Assembly (NCBI GenBank): GCA_026415395.1 | Contig: JAOAHD010000016.1 | Span: 248,001 to 312,000, forward strand | Direction: 5' to 3' | From: Candidatus Binatia bacterium | GTDB lineage: Bacteria; Desulfobacterota; Binatia; HRBIN30 | Length of the DNA stretch: 64,000 nucleotides | Shown: piece after piece, positions 1-15,227 of the stretch | Numbering within the stretch: the first letter of the stretch is position 1 | How the letters are laid out: every line of letters starts with the position of its first letter | Position numbers and translations under genes: made by a program | The notes under the pieces: model-generated | What the model was told of the DNA's origin: nothing | Databases searched by the model: none | The model's input: only the letters and a program-made list of their open reading frames with translations

Positions 1-45
1 TGCTGCGATCGCTACCAGAGCCTTTGCCTGCATCCCAAACTTCAT
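1..45 (-). CDS. Start of an exported protein (partial, cut by left edge)
   Basis: Only the first 15 codons are inside the window. They read as a basic start followed by a hydrophobic run (MKFGMQAKALVAIAA), which looks like the beginning of a signal peptide. An excellent Shine-Dalgarno sequence, GGAGGTGA on the minus strand at about 51-58, fixes the start. The gene lies 67 bases downstream of the alanine-rich lipoprotein gene on the same strand and so probably continues the surface-protein operon. Its product cannot be named from 15 residues. Confidence 0.6.
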   Translation of the reverse strand, partial: MKFGMQAKALVAIAA

Positions 46-112
46 CGTTCTCACCTCCTATTCGTTCTGGGAGCACCCGCTCCGCGTTGTTGCGAGGATT
101 CCTCAAACCCCT

Positions 113-364
113 TTACTTACGCAACCGTTCCTTGAACCGGCCAGCAGCTTTTTCCGCCGCAGCTTCCGCCTTTGCGGCGGCATCGGCCGCCCGCTTCGCC
201 GCTGCCTCGGCCTGGCTTGCCGCCGACTCGGCCCGGCTCGCCGCTGACTCCACACGAGCAACAGTGTTCGGATCGATAATCGGCTTACGCTCGCCGCAAC
301 CAGTCACCACGCTGCCGACCAAGCTCAGCCCCACAATTGCCAAGGCCCATTGAACTCTTCGCAT
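113..364 (-). CDS. Small alanine-rich coiled-coil lipoprotein
   Basis: The 83-residue product starts MRRVQWALAIVG, has a hydrophobic segment, and reaches a lipobox-like stretch ending VVTGC, so it is probably a lipoprotein with the lipidated cysteine near residue 23. The rest is a heptad-like run of Ala, Glu, Arg, Lys and Ser (repeated A-E-S-A-A-S motifs), typical of an alanine zipper like that of Lpp-type or other trimeric/dimeric periplasmic spacers. I chose this Met over an upstream one at 466 because the upstream 34 residues look non-coding and a purine-rich AGGAAGGAGA lies just before it. It follows the FecR-domain gene by 108 bases. A structural role between outer membrane and periplasm is an inference; no enzyme motif is present. 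Confidence 0.7.
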   Translation of the reverse strand: MRRVQWALAIVGLSLVGSVVTGCGERKPIIDPNTVARVESAASRAESAASQAEAAAKRAADAAAKAEAAAEKAAGRFKERLRK

Positions 365-472
365 ACCCTGTCTCCTTCCTCTGTCTTGGCAAACCAACGA
401 CGGGGCCCTTGTTGCACAAAATTTGCGCAGCCGCAAGGGCAAAACCCTCATGAGAAATTCTGTCACGACGCT

Positions 473-1351
473 TCAGAAATCAACACGAACGTCCCCAGTC
501 AGGGGATAGCCCGGGCGGAACACCCGGAAGACTTCGATCGGCTGGGTGTTGGTGTACACATCCTCCGACATGAACTGAGGCAGCGGCACGCTCGGGGCTT
601 GTGCACCCAACCATTGCGGTGCGGGTGCACCGGGCACATCGCTCGGGTCCAGCAGACGGCCCAACGTCAATGGGTGCAACACGTTGAGCCCGTCCCGGCG
701 GCCGGTGCCGAACAGCTCGATGTCGGCCGCATACTGCCGCGCCCGCTCGACACCCCATGCCGCTGGTACTTGCGGCAGGCGCCCACGCGCCACCCGTACG
801 GCCAACCCGTCAGTCAAGCGCACTCGGCCACCTGCCATTGCTTCGACCTTTGCCGTGACTTCCACTTCACCACTCAGGGTGACCACCTCGGTGAACTCAT
901 CCTCAGGGTCGTAGCGAATCACGGTTTCTCCATCCGGTACAGCCACGCTCGCCGAGCCCGTTTCCACAAGACAGTGCGAGGCTCCACGAGCAAACCCTGG
1001 GGTTGTTCGCACGAGAATGCGCCCGCGAAACAAACGAGCCGCGAATGCCAAGCGCTGCACCTCGCGCACAGCGCTCAACTCATCGATGGCAAGCTCCGTG
1101 TTTGGCGCAATGTCCAACACGCCGGCATCCAAAATGACCAGCTTAACCCGTTGCGCAGCGCCGGTACGGATGCGGTCGCCCACGCTCACGCTCTCCCCCA
1201 CCTGAGCCACCGCACGGCCGCTCGCGCGGGTCCACTGCACTTCTCCCTGCACTGCCGCGAACTCCGCAGCCGCGCCAACCTCAGCAGTGGCACCTTCCGC
1301 GAGAGCGCTCACCAGCAGGACCGCCCACAACCAGCGCTGTTGTGGTTTCAT
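473..1351 (-). CDS. Exported FecR-domain protein
   Basis: The 292-residue protein has a signal peptide (about residues 1-23, ending near EGATA). A FecR-type domain of about 100 residues follows: it begins with the sequence around VQGEVQWTRASG, has the characteristic VGDRIRTG turn and VKLVILDAGVLDIAPN, and ends near LSGEVEV. The C-terminal ~100 residues have no family I recognise. There is no anti-sigma segment at the N-terminus, no sigma factor and no TonB receptor nearby, so this is not a classical iron-signalling FecR. It resembles the stand-alone exported FecR proteins found beside TPR proteins. It starts 12 bases after the stop of the TPR/beta-barrel gene, so the two are very likely co-transcribed and may work together at the envelope. 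Confidence 0.8.
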   Translation of the reverse strand: MKPQQRWLWAVLLVSALAEGATAEVGAAAEFAAVQGEVQWTRASGRAVAQVGESVSVGDRIRTGAAQRVKLVILDAGVLDIAPNTELAIDELSAVREVQRLAFAARLFRGRILVRTTPGFARGASHCLVETGSASVAVPDGETVIRYDPEDEFTEVVTLSGEVEVTAKVEAMAGGRVRLTDGLAVRVARGRLPQVPAAWGVERARQYAADIELFGTGRRDGLNVLHPLTLGRLLDPSDVPGAPAPQWLGAQAPSVPLPQFMSEDVYTNTQPIEVFRVFRPGYPLTGDVRVDF

Positions 1352-1363
1352 CGCCTTTCTCCC

Positions 1364-2902
1364 TCAGTACTTGAGCTGCAGACCGGTGGACACAATGTGC
1401 CGGTCGTACTCGAACAGCGGCTCGTTGGAATCGTGCACCTGGCCGATGTAGGCAATCGTCCAAGCCGCATGCTCGGTTAAAGGATAACTGAGCCCCAGCG
1501 CGAACTCGTGCGCATTGTCGCTCCGCTTCCGTGCCCCGAAACCGCTTGCGCGATTGTCGTAGTCGTACCGCCGATACACGTATGCGCTCTCCACCTGCAG
1601 CGCGTCCGCCACAAGCCAATGAACCTCTGCGTCGAAGACATGGCCCTTGTACGCGAACGCGCGCCCTTGGGGGCCATTCGACACCGTGTCTTCGATTTCA
1701 TACCGGTAGCCGAGCGCGAAAACACCCTGCGGGCGGCCAAGGCCAAAGTATTGCCGCAGCCCAGGGCTATAGTTCCAAGCATCTCGTCCCGGATCGTAGG
1801 GGCGCCGCAAGAAATCCCGGCCGCGAAAATCCAGAAACGCCTGTGTGGCAACTTGGTCCGACCACCGCAACGCGGCCCAGGGAGTGAGCAAACCTTCGTG
1901 GAAAAACGAACTGTAGTCGAGGGCGAAAAAGTTGTACGCAGCGCTCGCCCCATAAGCCCAGCGGTCGTGTTGGGAGGTAGCCGCCAGGCCCAAGCGGTGG
2001 CCCTGCAAATCGAACCGGCGAAGGTCGAAGTGCACACTTTGCGAAAACTCGTAACCGCCCGACAAATGGAACGGTGCTCCAGACAAGAACCGATAACGGA
2101 GTGCAGCAACACCCACGACTCGACCATCGGCTTGCTCTGTAATATCCCGCGGTGTGACCACGGTGACGGTGCTGGGACCGAGCGTCACGTTCGAATCGTA
2201 CTCGAGGGCAATTCGCCCAGCCACGCTCCACGCTCGCTCAGCTTCCGGCGCCAGTCCCCAGCGTATACCCTCCAAATACCGCGCGGCAGCCTGCCCAATT
2301 TCCGCCGCCGCAGCCTCGCGTGCCACCGTTTCCAACATTGGCCGTGCTGCCTCCGCCTGGCCCTGCCGAGCGGTGAGCAACGCTTCGTAGTACATCGCGG
2401 GGAGCCGCACTTCGGGGTCCGCCTGGGCGGCACGGAAGAGTTCGGCGGCAGCCGATACATTTCCCTGCCGGTAGAGCACCAAGCCTAGGAAAAACTGTGC
2501 GACCTGCCGTTCCTGCCCCTTCTCCACGGCACGTTCCAAGGCCACGCGCGCGTCGTCGAGCTTGCCTAAGCTCAGATACGCAATGCCCAAATCCAGCCAC
2601 GCGTGAGGCAGATCCGGTTGGTCTCGCAAGGCCTGCTCTAGGTCGTCGACTGCACCGGCAGTGTCCCCCGCACGGGCGCGGGCGAGGCCGCGGTAGTAGC
2701 GAGCGCGGGCATCCCTGCTGTCTGCCCCCAAGGCCCGATCGAACGCCGCAATTGCTTCGTTCCACCGCGCTTGGTGGAACGCAACCAACCCGCGCGCATA
2801 AGCCACCTGCGAGGCGACGTCCGCCCGTGCGGTTGCGGCGGCCAAGCCCAAGGCAACCGCCAGCACCAGTGCACCCAGTTTTCGTCCCCACCACCGCGTC
2901 AT
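1364..2902 (-). CDS. Outer-membrane beta-barrel protein with N-terminal TPR domain
   Basis: The 512-residue protein has a signal peptide (about residues 1-27, ending TARA). About five TPR-like helical pairs then cover roughly residues 30-215, for example the segments around YARGLVAFHQARWNEAIAAF and AWLDLGIAYLSLGKLDDARV. The remaining ~290 residues alternate polar and aromatic residues as in a transmembrane beta-barrel. The chain ends in the aromatic residue Tyr (TGLQLKY), the usual signal recognised by the BAM machinery. The arrangement resembles outer-membrane secretion or assembly proteins that carry a periplasmic TPR. It lies 11 bases downstream of the beta-propeller lipoprotein and 12 bases upstream of the FecR gene. 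I infer a role as a secretion or anchoring partner for its neighbours; the cargo is unknown. Confidence 0.75.
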   Translation of the reverse strand: MTRWWGRKLGALVLAVALGLAAATARADVASQVAYARGLVAFHQARWNEAIAAFDRALGADSRDARARYYRGLARARAGDTAGAVDDLEQALRDQPDLPHAWLDLGIAYLSLGKLDDARVALERAVEKGQERQVAQFFLGLVLYRQGNVSAAAELFRAAQADPEVRLPAMYYEALLTARQGQAEAARPMLETVAREAAAAEIGQAAARYLEGIRWGLAPEAERAWSVAGRIALEYDSNVTLGPSTVTVVTPRDITEQADGRVVGVAALRYRFLSGAPFHLSGGYEFSQSVHFDLRRFDLQGHRLGLAATSQHDRWAYGASAAYNFFALDYSSFFHEGLLTPWAALRWSDQVATQAFLDFRGRDFLRRPYDPGRDAWNYSPGLRQYFGLGRPQGVFALGYRYEIEDTVSNGPQGRAFAYKGHVFDAEVHWLVADALQVESAYVYRRYDYDNRASGFGARKRSDNAHEFALGLSYPLTEHAAWTIAYIGQVHDSNEPLFEYDRHIVSTGLQLKY

Positions 2903-2913
2903 GCCTCACTCCC

Positions 2914-5685
2914 TCAAGGGACTCTACCAGGCCGCACGAAGACACCAAAGGCGACCGGGGATTGTTGCACGGTAACGGTTTGCACCACCGCATTGCTTGC
3001 CGCATCGAGGACGGACACGGTGTTGTCCTCGAAGTTCGCCACGAACACGCGGCTGCCACTCGGATCGACGGAGACACCCCACGGGCTCCGTCCTACAGCC
3101 ACGGTGGTGACCGTCTGGTTCGCAGTGTTCACCACCGAAAGCCGCGCATTCTCGATGTTGGTCACGTACACACGGTCGCCTTGCGGGTGCACGGCCACAC
3201 CAAACGGTCGTGGCAACACGGTATAACTCCGCACCGTCGCCAAGGTTGTCGTGTCCACCTCTCGCACCGTGTTGTCGCCCAAGTTGGTTACGTACAGGCG
3301 CGTGCCCGAGGCGTTCACCGCCACAGCAAAGGGCTGGTTGAAGCCAGTCACGGTTGCCGTCACGGTTTCCGACGCGGTATCCACGACCGACACGGTGTTG
3401 CTCAACTGATTGGTCACGTACGCCAGCGGTTCAGTAGGATGGGCCGCCACGCCCGTGGGGCTATTGCCCACCGTGATTGCCCGCAGCGATTGCGTTTCCG
3501 TGTCGTACACCGCAAGTCGCCGTAACGTCGCGGGCAACTGAATGGCGACCAGCACCTTGGTGCCATCCGCGGTCACCGCCACACCAACTGGCCGTAAGCC
3601 AGCGCCTAAGTCAACCGTGTTCAACAACGCACCGGTCATACCGTCGAGCACCGACAGTTGGCCGCCGAGGTGGTTGGTCACATAGACCCGATTTCCCGAC
3701 GGATGAACGGCCACGCCGAATGGGGCCGACCCTAACATGGTCGTGCCCACCACGGCTCCGGTAGCGGCGTCAATCAGCGAGACGGAATTCGATCCGGAGT
3801 TGCTCACGAACACCAGCGGCACCGGCGTCGAAGTCGGGGTGACCGTCGGCGTGGAAGAGGGGCTCGGCGTCGACGTGACCGTAAAGGTTGCCGTTGGCGT
3901 GGGAGTCGGCGTCGCCGTATCCGTAGGTGTCGATGTGGGAGTGTCGGACCGTGTGGCGGTGGGCGTCGTTGTCGGCGTGTCCGTCGCCGTGGCCGTGGGG
4001 GTTTCGGTAAAGGTCGGGGTCGGCGTTTCCGTCGGCGTTGCCGTTGCTGTCTCCGTTGGTGTTGCCGTCGGTGTGGGTGTTGCCGTTTCGGTTGCTGTCT
4101 CGGTCGGGGTGAACGTGGGCGTGTCGGTCGGTGTGAGTGTCGCAGTCGGCGTTTGCGTGGCCGTCGGAGTTTCGGTTGCGGTGTCGGTCGGAGTAGGCGT
4201 GGCCGTCTGAGTTGGGGTGTCCGTCACGGTCGGCGTCGCCGAAGGCGTAGGAGTTTCCGTCGGCGTAGCCGTCGGCGAAGGCGTTGCTGTTTCGGTGGGG
4301 GTATTCGTCGCGGTTGGCGTTTCGGTTGCTGTTGCAGTTTCCGTAGGTGTCGGCGTTGCCGTCGGGGTGGGCGTTTCGGTCGGCGTGTCCGTGATCGTAG
4401 GCGTCGCGGTCGTTGTCGGGGTGACGGTAGGCGTCGGGCTTTCGGTTGGCGTCGGAGAATCTGTCGGCGTCCAGGTTGCGGTCGGAGTGTGAGTCAGCGT
4501 CGGCGTCAGCGTTTCGGTGGGTGTGCGCGACGGCGTCGCGGAAGCCGTGGCCGTCGGAGTTTCGGTTGAGGTTTCCGTTGGGGCTTCGGTCGGCGTAGCC
4601 GTCTCAGTGGCGGTTTCCGTAGGAGTCGGCGTTTCGGTCGGTGTAATCGTTGGAGTTTCGGTCTCCGTGGGCGTTTCCGTTGTGGTAGGAACCGGTGTTC
4701 CCGTAGCTGTCACCGTCGCGGTGTAGGTCGCGGTCGGCCGTTGTGTCGAGGTCAGCGTTGGTGAGGGAGTCGCCGGAGTTGCGGACGCCGTGGTCGTTGC
4801 TGTTGGCGTCGCCGTGGCAACTGGCGTTTCGGTTGCCGTTGGAGAAGGCAGGAAGGTGCCCGTGCGGAAGCTGTAAGAAAACGACAGTTGCCGGTCTGGG
4901 AACGTGCGCGAGGCCACTTCAAGACTCACAACTACGTCAGTGTTCGGATCAAAGGGGGCATCGGGCTCGAAGTCGAAGTGAAAGCCCGTAACCTGCTTCA
5001 CTCCGCCAAGACTGCAGTGCAGGTCAGTTTCTGCAGCGCGGTCCGTGCAAGCGTTCAAGTCGGCGGCCGCGGAGCTGCCCTCGCGGACAATGTTTCTCCC
5101 GCCGATCGTCACATTCAGAGTTTCCAGGTCGAGCTCCCCCACCGCCGTGGCAACGAGAAAGCGGATTCGTGGTAACCTCGACACGTCGCTCGCGCCGGGA
5201 GCAGGTTCTAGCTCGGTGACAAACGGCTGCGCCAACAAGTCGACTTCGGCGGTAACCGTCGCCCCTGCAATCACAGTAGCCGAGGTGCGTCCGGCAAACG
5301 ATGGAGGCAAGCGGAACTGGTCAATTCGCTCCCGCTGAGCGAAGGCTACATCCCAGCCACGCACAACCACGTCCGCCCGACCAGGTGGCAGACCTTGGAA
5401 TAACACAGAGCGGGTTTGCGTGGGGTCCACGATTTGCACGCGATCCGCGACACGAACCTCCACCGTGCGGACCGTGGGCGGCAGCTCCGAAGAACTTTCG
5501 AACGCCCGTGCGCGGTAGCTGCGCTGCGCGGCAGCAGCCGTTTCCCAGCGAATCCGCAGCGCTAGCTCTCCGCTCGCCGCCGGCGTCGAACCGCCACCAC
5601 CACAACCGGTGGCTCCGAGTGCAATGAGGAGCCCTACGGTTGACCAAACCCGAGCCCGACCCAGCTTTCGCACCACTCCCCGCAA
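2914..5685 (-). CDS. Lipoprotein with long Thr/Pro-repeat stalk and C-terminal YVTN beta-propeller
   Basis: With the start chosen here the protein has about 923 residues. A hydrophobic segment ends in a lipobox (GATGC, Cys about 28). A ~250-residue Ig-like region follows; the part around [18 protein letters not shown] resembles a Big_5/SbsA-type domain. Next come about 340 residues of almost pure Thr/Pro/Ala/Glu repeats (TPTxTxTPTET type). The last ~300 residues hold about seven YVTN-type propeller blades with repeated HPxGxRVYVTN motifs. The open frame runs up to 5862, but the upstream 58 residues look non-coding. A TTG at 5685 has GGAGGT four bases upstream; GTG codons at 5676 or 5673 are alternatives. 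The likely picture is a propeller held away from the outer membrane on an extended, probably O-glycosylatable stalk. The ligand is unknown. Confidence 0.8.
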   Translation of the reverse strand: MRGVVRKLGRARVWSTVGLLIALGATGCGGGGSTPAASGELALRIRWETAAAAQRSYRARAFESSSELPPTVRTVEVRVADRVQIVDPTQTRSVLFQGLPPGRADVVVRGWDVAFAQRERIDQFRLPPSFAGRTSATVIAGATVTAEVDLLAQPFVTELEPAPGASDVSRLPRIRFLVATAVGELDLETLNVTIGGRNIVREGSSAAADLNACTDRAAETDLHCSLGGVKQVTGFHFDFEPDAPFDPNTDVVVSLEVASRTFPDRQLSFSYSFRTGTFLPSPTATETPVATATPTATTTASATPATPSPTLTSTQRPTATYTATVTATGTPVPTTTETPTETETPTITPTETPTPTETATETATPTEAPTETSTETPTATASATPSRTPTETLTPTLTHTPTATWTPTDSPTPTESPTPTVTPTTTATPTITDTPTETPTPTATPTPTETATATETPTATNTPTETATPSPTATPTETPTPSATPTVTDTPTQTATPTPTDTATETPTATQTPTATLTPTDTPTFTPTETATETATPTPTATPTETATATPTETPTPTFTETPTATATDTPTTTPTATRSDTPTSTPTDTATPTPTPTATFTVTSTPSPSSTPTVTPTSTPVPLVFVSNSGSNSVSLIDAATGAVVGTTMLGSAPFGVAVHPSGNRVYVTNHLGGQLSVLDGMTGALLNTVDLGAGLRPVGVAVTADGTKVLVAIQLPATLRRLAVYDTETQSLRAITVGNSPTGVAAHPTEPLAYVTNQLSNTVSVVDTASETVTATVTGFNQPFAVAVNASGTRLYVTNLGDNTVREVDTTTLATVRSYTVLPRPFGVAVHPQGDRVYVTNIENARLSVVNTANQTVTTVAVGRSPWGVSVDPSGSRVFVANFEDNTVSVLDAASNAVVQTVTVQQSPVAFGVFVRPGRVP
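3825..4848 (-). repeat. Thr/Pro-rich low-complexity coding repeat (stalk)
   Basis: About 1 kb of the propeller lipoprotein gene is a degenerate tandem repeat of 12-18-base units, read on the plus strand as variants of GTCGGCGTTTCCGT. On the coding strand it encodes units such as [11 protein letters not shown]. Periodicity stays in frame and no stop or frameshift is seen. The antisense frames stay open and read Val-Gly-Val-Ser repeats, which should not be annotated as genes. Such tracts are prone to length change by slippage and to assembly error. Confidence 0.9.
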
Positions 5686-5943
5686 TACAACCTCCGGGCG
5701 CCGACATACACCAACGAAAATCCCATGGTCAAGCCGCAAACCCTGCTTTTCCACTTGCGCTCGCACCGGACGGCACAAAGCCAGTGGGCGGTCCTCGGCT
5801 CCGTGTGCTCTCGCTTGCAACTGGTCAAGACCCGCTCCAACGCCGCCCTGGCAAGAATGCATCGCAGCCCGAGCCGAGGAGCCTTCGCCCTGGCGCCAGG
5901 CCAGCTTCTCTAAGCCAGGAGAGCAAGCCTGTCGCTCAGAGGA

Positions 5944-10734
<4,791 letters not shown>

Positions 10735-10737
10735 GCT

Positions 10738-11046
10738 ATGAACTCGGCTGAACGACAGCGCCGTCTCCATCTCGTCATTTACGGATTGGTCCAGGGCGTG
10801 GGGTTCCGTTTCTTCGTAGAGCAGCAGGCGCGAGAGCTCGGTCTTACCGGTTGGGTGAGGAATTTGACCAACGGAGCGGTAGAAGTCCTAGCAGAAGGAC
10901 CGTCCCCCGCTCTCGCGAGGCTCGCGGAGGCCTGCCGGCGCGGCCCCCGCAGCGCGGTAGTCGATCGAGTGGAAGAGCACTGGCACGAGCCCACCGGCGA
11001 ATTCCGCCGCTTTGATATTCGCCCGACGGCAGCGTGTCCGCTTTGA
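10738..11046 (+). CDS. acyP: Acylphosphatase
   Basis: The 102-residue protein hydrolyses acyl phosphates such as acetyl or carbamoyl phosphate in the cytoplasm. It carries the signature GLVQGVGFR with the phosphate-binding arginine at residue 24, and the catalytic asparagine at residue 42 in GWVRNLTNGAVEV. The length is normal for the family (about 90-100). The gene starts three bases after the ligA stop. A shared transcript is likely, although I know of no functional link to DNA ligation. Confidence 0.93.
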   Translation: MNSAERQRRLHLVIYGLVQGVGFRFFVEQQARELGLTGWVRNLTNGAVEVLAEGPSPALARLAEACRRGPRSAVVDRVEEHWHEPTGEFRRFDIRPTAACPL

Positions 11047-12228
11047 GGCCCAGAGGTTCGGCAGGTGGCAACGCAGGCGGCTGCCATGGGGTCCACACCA
11101 GCCGCTTCAGCCGGCGCCTTCTTCCGAGAAAACTTCGGCCTGCCAGAGCTCTGCCCACGCTCGCCATCACTTACGACAAAGTGCGAGACACCGTGCCAGA
11201 CGATCGGCTCGGGCTAACCGGGACTCGCATCGAAGGCGTACCCGAAAAGGTTGATGTCCTTCAGCCGGCGACTGCTCAGCCCGTCCCAAGCCCGCAGCTC
11301 ACACCTAACCGTTTAATGGGGCCAATCAGGCCCGCACCGATGGGACCAACTCCCCGCTGAAAAATAGCGTCAGATCTCGCCACTGCAGCTTCAGGCTGGC
11401 GCACGTGGTTCTGCCTAAGCGTGGGTGAAAGTAGTGGTCCGCCCTCTCGAAGGGTGTTAGCCTCGCCGCCAAGCAGAAACATCCGCCGCTGCCCAAAACG
11501 ACGAGCAGCGCCGCGCATGGTGGGAAAAGTGTCCCCCACAAATATTGCCGGGTTCCCACGTGCCGTTGTTGAAACCCAACCAGCACTAACCTCTTAAGCC
11601 ACCAAATCATCGAAGCCGCGCAACCGTAAGCAGCCGCAACCCGACCTGCTTCTTAAGTGCTTGCATGACTGCGCGACCATCACCCGCGATGTGGAAGTAT
11701 GCGGTCATCGCGTCCTCGGCTGGCGCAGCGAGCTGCTGCGCAGCACCAAAGAACATGGCACTCGACGCTCCCAATCGTCTCGCGTGCCCGACTCGAGTCA
11801 CGTCTCTTGCCTCCTCGAATGGGCAGCTCTCAGCTCATTTTTTTCTTTCTCAAGAAAATTTCACCGAAGCGGGTGCGCTACCCGAGGAGACCGTACGGCG
11901 TTGCACACGTGTGCCAAGGGCAGGCAAGTTTCGGTTCCACGGACAACTGGGCCTCCCTAACCAAAAGGGCCTTTCCTTAAGCCACGCCCCCGCGGTGGCC
12001 GAGCAGAAGCGGGTCCTCAGCTTCTCCGCGCAGGCATGCGGCCGTCGTGAGGGTTGCGCGGGCGTTCGAGGTCCCCCGACAGGATCCGAGCGCTCTGCCT
12101 CGCGGCTCTTCGCTGCGGCCAAACAAACTGCGAGGGCGCGGCAGCGCGTCCACACTCGTGGCATTTCTCTGGTTGCAGTCAAGGGGCAAGGGTCTTATGG
12201 TTGAAGTCTCATTCATAGGAGGCGCATC
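11047..12228. other. 1.2-kb stretch without a supported gene
   Basis: Between acylphosphatase and thioredoxin I see only short open frames on both strands with no recognisable motif, no consistent ribosome binding site, and arginine/proline-rich translations typical of non-coding GC-rich DNA. A minus-strand frame at 11326-11610 has a hydrophobic start but a poor lipobox and no domain. I searched by eye for tRNA, tmRNA, RNase P and SRP signatures and found none. It may hold decayed genes or a small RNA. The last ~30 bases carry the thioredoxin ribosome binding site (AGGAGG at 12217-12222). Confidence 0.5.
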
Positions 12229-12552
12229 GTGGCACAAATCACCGAGGTTACGGATGCAACGTTCGACAAGGAAGTTCTGCAATCGAGCTTGCCCGTTCTG
12301 GTCGACTTTTGGGCTCCGTGGTGCGGACCCTGCCGGGCAATTGCCCCGATTGTGGAAGAATTGGCCAAGGAATACGAAGGTAAACTCAAGGTGGCCAAGG
12401 TTAACGTGGACCAAAACCCAGAGGCAGCGAGCCGCTACGGGGTGCGCGGTATCCCCACCTTACTCTTGTTCCAGGGGGGCCAGGTGAAAGACCAAATCGT
12501 GGGCGCCGTGCCGAAGCAAGTACTGGTAAAAGCTGTGGAAGCAGTGGTTTGA
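12229..12552 (+). CDS. trxA: Thioredoxin
   Basis: The 107-residue protein is a canonical thioredoxin, a cytoplasmic disulfide reductant. It has the active site WCGPC (Cys32 and Cys35), preceded by VLVDFWAP, and the cis-proline loop GIPTLLLF near residue 76. Start is a GTG with a perfect AGGAGG six bases upstream. The gene stands alone; the next gene begins about 50 bases later and is unrelated. Confidence 0.96.
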   Translation: MAQITEVTDATFDKEVLQSSLPVLVDFWAPWCGPCRAIAPIVEELAKEYEGKLKVAKVNVDQNPEAASRYGVRGIPTLLLFQGGQVKDQIVGAVPKQVLVKAVEAVV

Positions 12553-12601
12553 CGTAGGCCGTGCAGAACCAGCGCGAGCCCCGTGTTATGGTGCAGGGTG
12601 G

Positions 12602-12886
12602 GTGTCGATGGCCAGCAGCATTCGCCGCAACGATGTAGTGAAATTGTTTGGGACCCCCGACGTTGCTGAGGGCTCGGTCAACGAGCCACGCGAACGGGAA
12701 GAGAACGGCTTCCGTTACAACGAGCGTTGGCTGTACAAGCGCCCGCGTAACGATCCTGCACATGCTTACGAGCGGGTCATTTACTGGCACCGCTACGACT
12801 TCGTCGGCTCCTGTATCCGGCGTGCGCCGGAGGCCCCGTGGGAGGTAGACACCAACCTCCCCGACGCGCTGCGGCAGGCGGCTTGA
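12602..12886 (+). CDS. Small conserved-looking protein of unknown function
   Basis: This short protein (94 residues from the GTG at 12602, or 92 from the ATG at 12608) is charged and soluble, with no signal peptide or membrane segment. It contains the run [16 protein letters not shown] near the N-terminus and an aromatic-rich middle ([18 protein letters not shown]). The VxxxLGxP-like opening recalls proteins of the SmpA/OmlA or PepSY-like lipoprotein-fold type, but the similarity is too weak for a name. Codon usage matches its neighbours and a GGGTGG precedes the start, so I consider it a real gene. It lies between thioredoxin and aconitase on the same strand. Confidence 0.55.
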   Translation: MSMASSIRRNDVVKLFGTPDVAEGSVNEPREREENGFRYNERWLYKRPRNDPAHAYERVIYWHRYDFVGSCIRRAPEAPWEVDTNLPDALRQAA

Positions 12887-12977
12887 GCCTGGTTCGCCCT
12901 ACCCCCTTCCGACAAGCCTGCTAAGCAAACCAGTACACGTGAGCACACGCCCGATGCGTGTGCGGGAGAGGCCAACC

Positions 12978-15227
12978 ATGATCGATCGCATTCGTCAGTT
13001 ATACGAGAGTTTCCCCACTCGCCTCGAGCCACTTCGGCGCCGGCTGGGGCGTCCGCTGACGCTGGCGGAGAAAATTTTGTTTGTCCACCTCGATAAGCCG
13101 GAGAGCGCCGAACTCGAACGGGGAAAGAGCTGGGTGGACCTGTGGCCCGATCGCGTGGCCATGCAAGATGCCACCGCGCAAATGGCCTTGCTGCAATTCA
13201 TGCAATCCGGCCGCAAACGGGTGGCGGTGCCGACGACCGTGCACTGCGACCACTTGATTCGCGCACGCGTGGGCGCAGAGCCAGATATGCAGGCGGCCCT
13301 GCAGGAAAATGACGAGGTGTACCAATTTCTGCTCTCGGCCTCGCGCAAATACGGGATTGGTTTTTGGAAGCCGGGCTCGGGGATCATCCATCAAGTGGTG
13401 CTGGAAAACTACGCCTTCCCCGGTGGCCTCATGATTGGCACCGACTCGCATACTCCCAATGCCGGCGGCCTGGGCATGCTTGCCATCGGGGTGGGCGGGG
13501 CTGACGCCGCCGACGTAATGGCCGGCCTGCCCTGGAACGTGCAGTTGCCCAAGCTTGTGGGTGTGCGGTTGACAGGAAAACTGCACGGGTGGACTGCCCC
13601 GAAAGACGTCATTTTGAAACTCGCAGGCATCATGACAGTGAAGGGGGGCACCGGGAAAATCATCGAGTACTTCGGCCCGGGCACGCGTTCGATCAGTTGC
13701 ACGGGCAAAGCCACGATCACCAACATGGGCGCTGAGTTGGGGGCCACAACGTCGATTTTTCCGTACGACGAGCGTATGGCCACGTATCTGCGAGCGACCA
13801 ACCGTGCCGCCGTTGCGGATTTGGCGGATCGTTTCACGGCTCACTTGCGCGCTGATGCCGAGGTGGAAGAGCACCCCGAACGCTTTTACGACGAGATCAT
13901 TGAAATCGACTTGTCCCAATTGGAGCCCCACATCGTCGGGCCACATACTCCTGACCTCGCGCGCCCCATTTCTCGACTCAAAGAGGATGTGGGGAAAAAT
14001 AACTACCCAGTCGAAATTCGCGCTGCCCTGGTGGGCAGTTGCACGAACTCGTCTTACGAGGACATCGGCCGCTCCGCGCATGTGGCGCGGCAAGCATTGA
14101 AGCACGGCCTACGCGCACGCACGAAATTCCTCATCACTCCAGGCTCGGACCAAATTTACAACACCATCAAGCGCGATAGCCAAATGGAAGCACTCACTGC
14201 GATCGGGGGGATCGTGCTGGCCAACGCTTGCGGCCCCTGCATCGGCCAATGGCAGCGGGACGATATCCACAAGGGCGAGCGCAACACCATCGTGACTTCG
14301 TTCAACCGCAACTTCCCCGCGCGCAACGACGGGAATCCGGAAACGCTTGCCTTTATCGGCAGTCCCGAGATTGTCACCGCGTTTGCTTTGGCCGGGCGCC
14401 TCGACTTCAACCCTCTCACCGACACGCTCACGGCTCCGGACGGTAAGGAAGTGAAACTCGAGCCTCCCGAAGCACCTGAGCTTCCTGCACAGGGCTTTGC
14501 GGCGGGAACCGCTGGCTACGTCGAGCCACCGGAAGACGGCAGCGATGTGCAGGTGATCGTGCGGCCAGATAGCGAACGGTTGCAACTCCTCGAGCCCTTT
14601 CCTCCGTGGGATGGGAAAGACTTCATCCGCTTGCCCGTGCTGGTAAAAGCCAAAGGCAAATGCACCACCGACCACATCTCCCCGGCCGGCCCCTGGCTGC
14701 GGTACCGCGGACACCTCGATCGGATTAGCGACAATTTGTTTACCGGCGTCGTGAATGCCTTCACCGGCGAGGTGGGCAAGGGAAAGAACGTGCTCACCGG
14801 GGAGACCGGCGTGCCGTTCCCCAAGATTGCCCGCTACTACAAGGCTCAGGGCATCGGCTGGGTAGCCATCGGCGACGAGAACTACGGGGAAGGCTCGAGC
14901 CGCGAACATGCGGCGATGGAACCTCGTTACCTAGGTTGCAAAGCCGTGATTGCCCGCAGCTTCGCTCGCATCCATGAAACGAACCTCAAAAAGCAAGGGC
15001 TTCTGCCGCTCGTGTTCGAAAATCCAGCCGATTACGACAAGGTTCGCGAAGACGATCGCATCAGCATCGTGGGCCTTTCTGAACTTGCCCCAGGGAAGCC
15101 GGTGAAGGTCATCCTTCACCACGCGGACGGAAGCGAGGAAGAAATTACTTGCCGCCACACCTTCAGTGCCGAGCAAATCGAGTGGTTCAAGGCAGGAGCT
15201 GCACTCAACCTGATGCGCGGCAAGTAA
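12978..15227 (+). CDS. Aconitate hydratase (mitochondrial-type aconitase)
   Basis: Aconitase interconverts citrate and isocitrate in the TCA cycle with a [4Fe-4S] cluster. The 749-residue product matches the length of mitochondrial-type aconitase rather than the ~890-residue AcnA or AcnB. Cluster ligands are visible: Cys355 in [11 protein letters not shown] and Cys418/Cys421 in ACGPCIGQW. The substrate-binding signature [17 protein letters not shown] lies near residue 155, and the swivelling C-terminal domain shows the [15 protein letters not shown] motif. The ATG at 12978 has GGGAGAGG in front and is preferred to the open frame start at 12939. No regulator is adjacent. Confidence 0.95.
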   Translation: MIDRIRQLYESFPTRLEPLRRRLGRPLTLAEKILFVHLDKPESAELERGKSWVDLWPDRVAMQDATAQMALLQFMQSGRKRVAVPTTVHCDHLIRARVGAEPDMQAALQENDEVYQFLLSASRKYGIGFWKPGSGIIHQVVLENYAFPGGLMIGTDSHTPNAGGLGMLAIGVGGADAADVMAGLPWNVQLPKLVGVRLTGKLHGWTAPKDVILKLAGIMTVKGGTGKIIEYFGPGTRSISCTGKATITNMGAELGATTSIFPYDERMATYLRATNRAAVADLADRFTAHLRADAEVEEHPERFYDEIIEIDLSQLEPHIVGPHTPDLARPISRLKEDVGKNNYPVEIRAALVGSCTNSSYEDIGRSAHVARQALKHGLRARTKFLITPGSDQIYNTIKRDSQMEALTAIGGIVLANACGPCIGQWQRDDIHKGERNTIVTSFNRNFPARNDGNPETLAFIGSPEIVTAFALAGRLDFNPLTDTLTAPDGKEVKLEPPEAPELPAQGFAAGTAGYVEPPEDGSDVQVIVRPDSERLQLLEPFPPWDGKDFIRLPVLVKAKGKCTTDHISPAGPWLRYRGHLDRISDNLFTGVVNAFTGEVGKGKNVLTGETGVPFPKIARYYKAQGIGWVAIGDENYGEGSSREHAAMEPRYLGCKAVIARSFARIHETNLKKQGLLPLVFENPADYDKVREDDRISIVGLSELAPGKPVKVILHHADGSEEEITCRHTFSAEQIEWFKAGAALNLMRGK

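Noticed and set aside
3737-4726. Plus-strand open frames encoding Val-Gly-Val-Ser repeats
   Set aside because: They are antisense shadows of the Thr/Pro stalk; the minus-strand frame continues into a beta-propeller with recognisable YVTN motifs.
11326-11610. Minus-strand lipoprotein-like ORF
   Set aside because: Poor lipobox, no ribosome site, no domain, and overlapping open frames of similar quality on both strands.
11840-11875. T-run plus hairpin read as an intrinsic terminator
   Set aside because: The T-run precedes the weak stem on the plus strand and becomes an A-run after it on the minus strand, so neither orientation fits.
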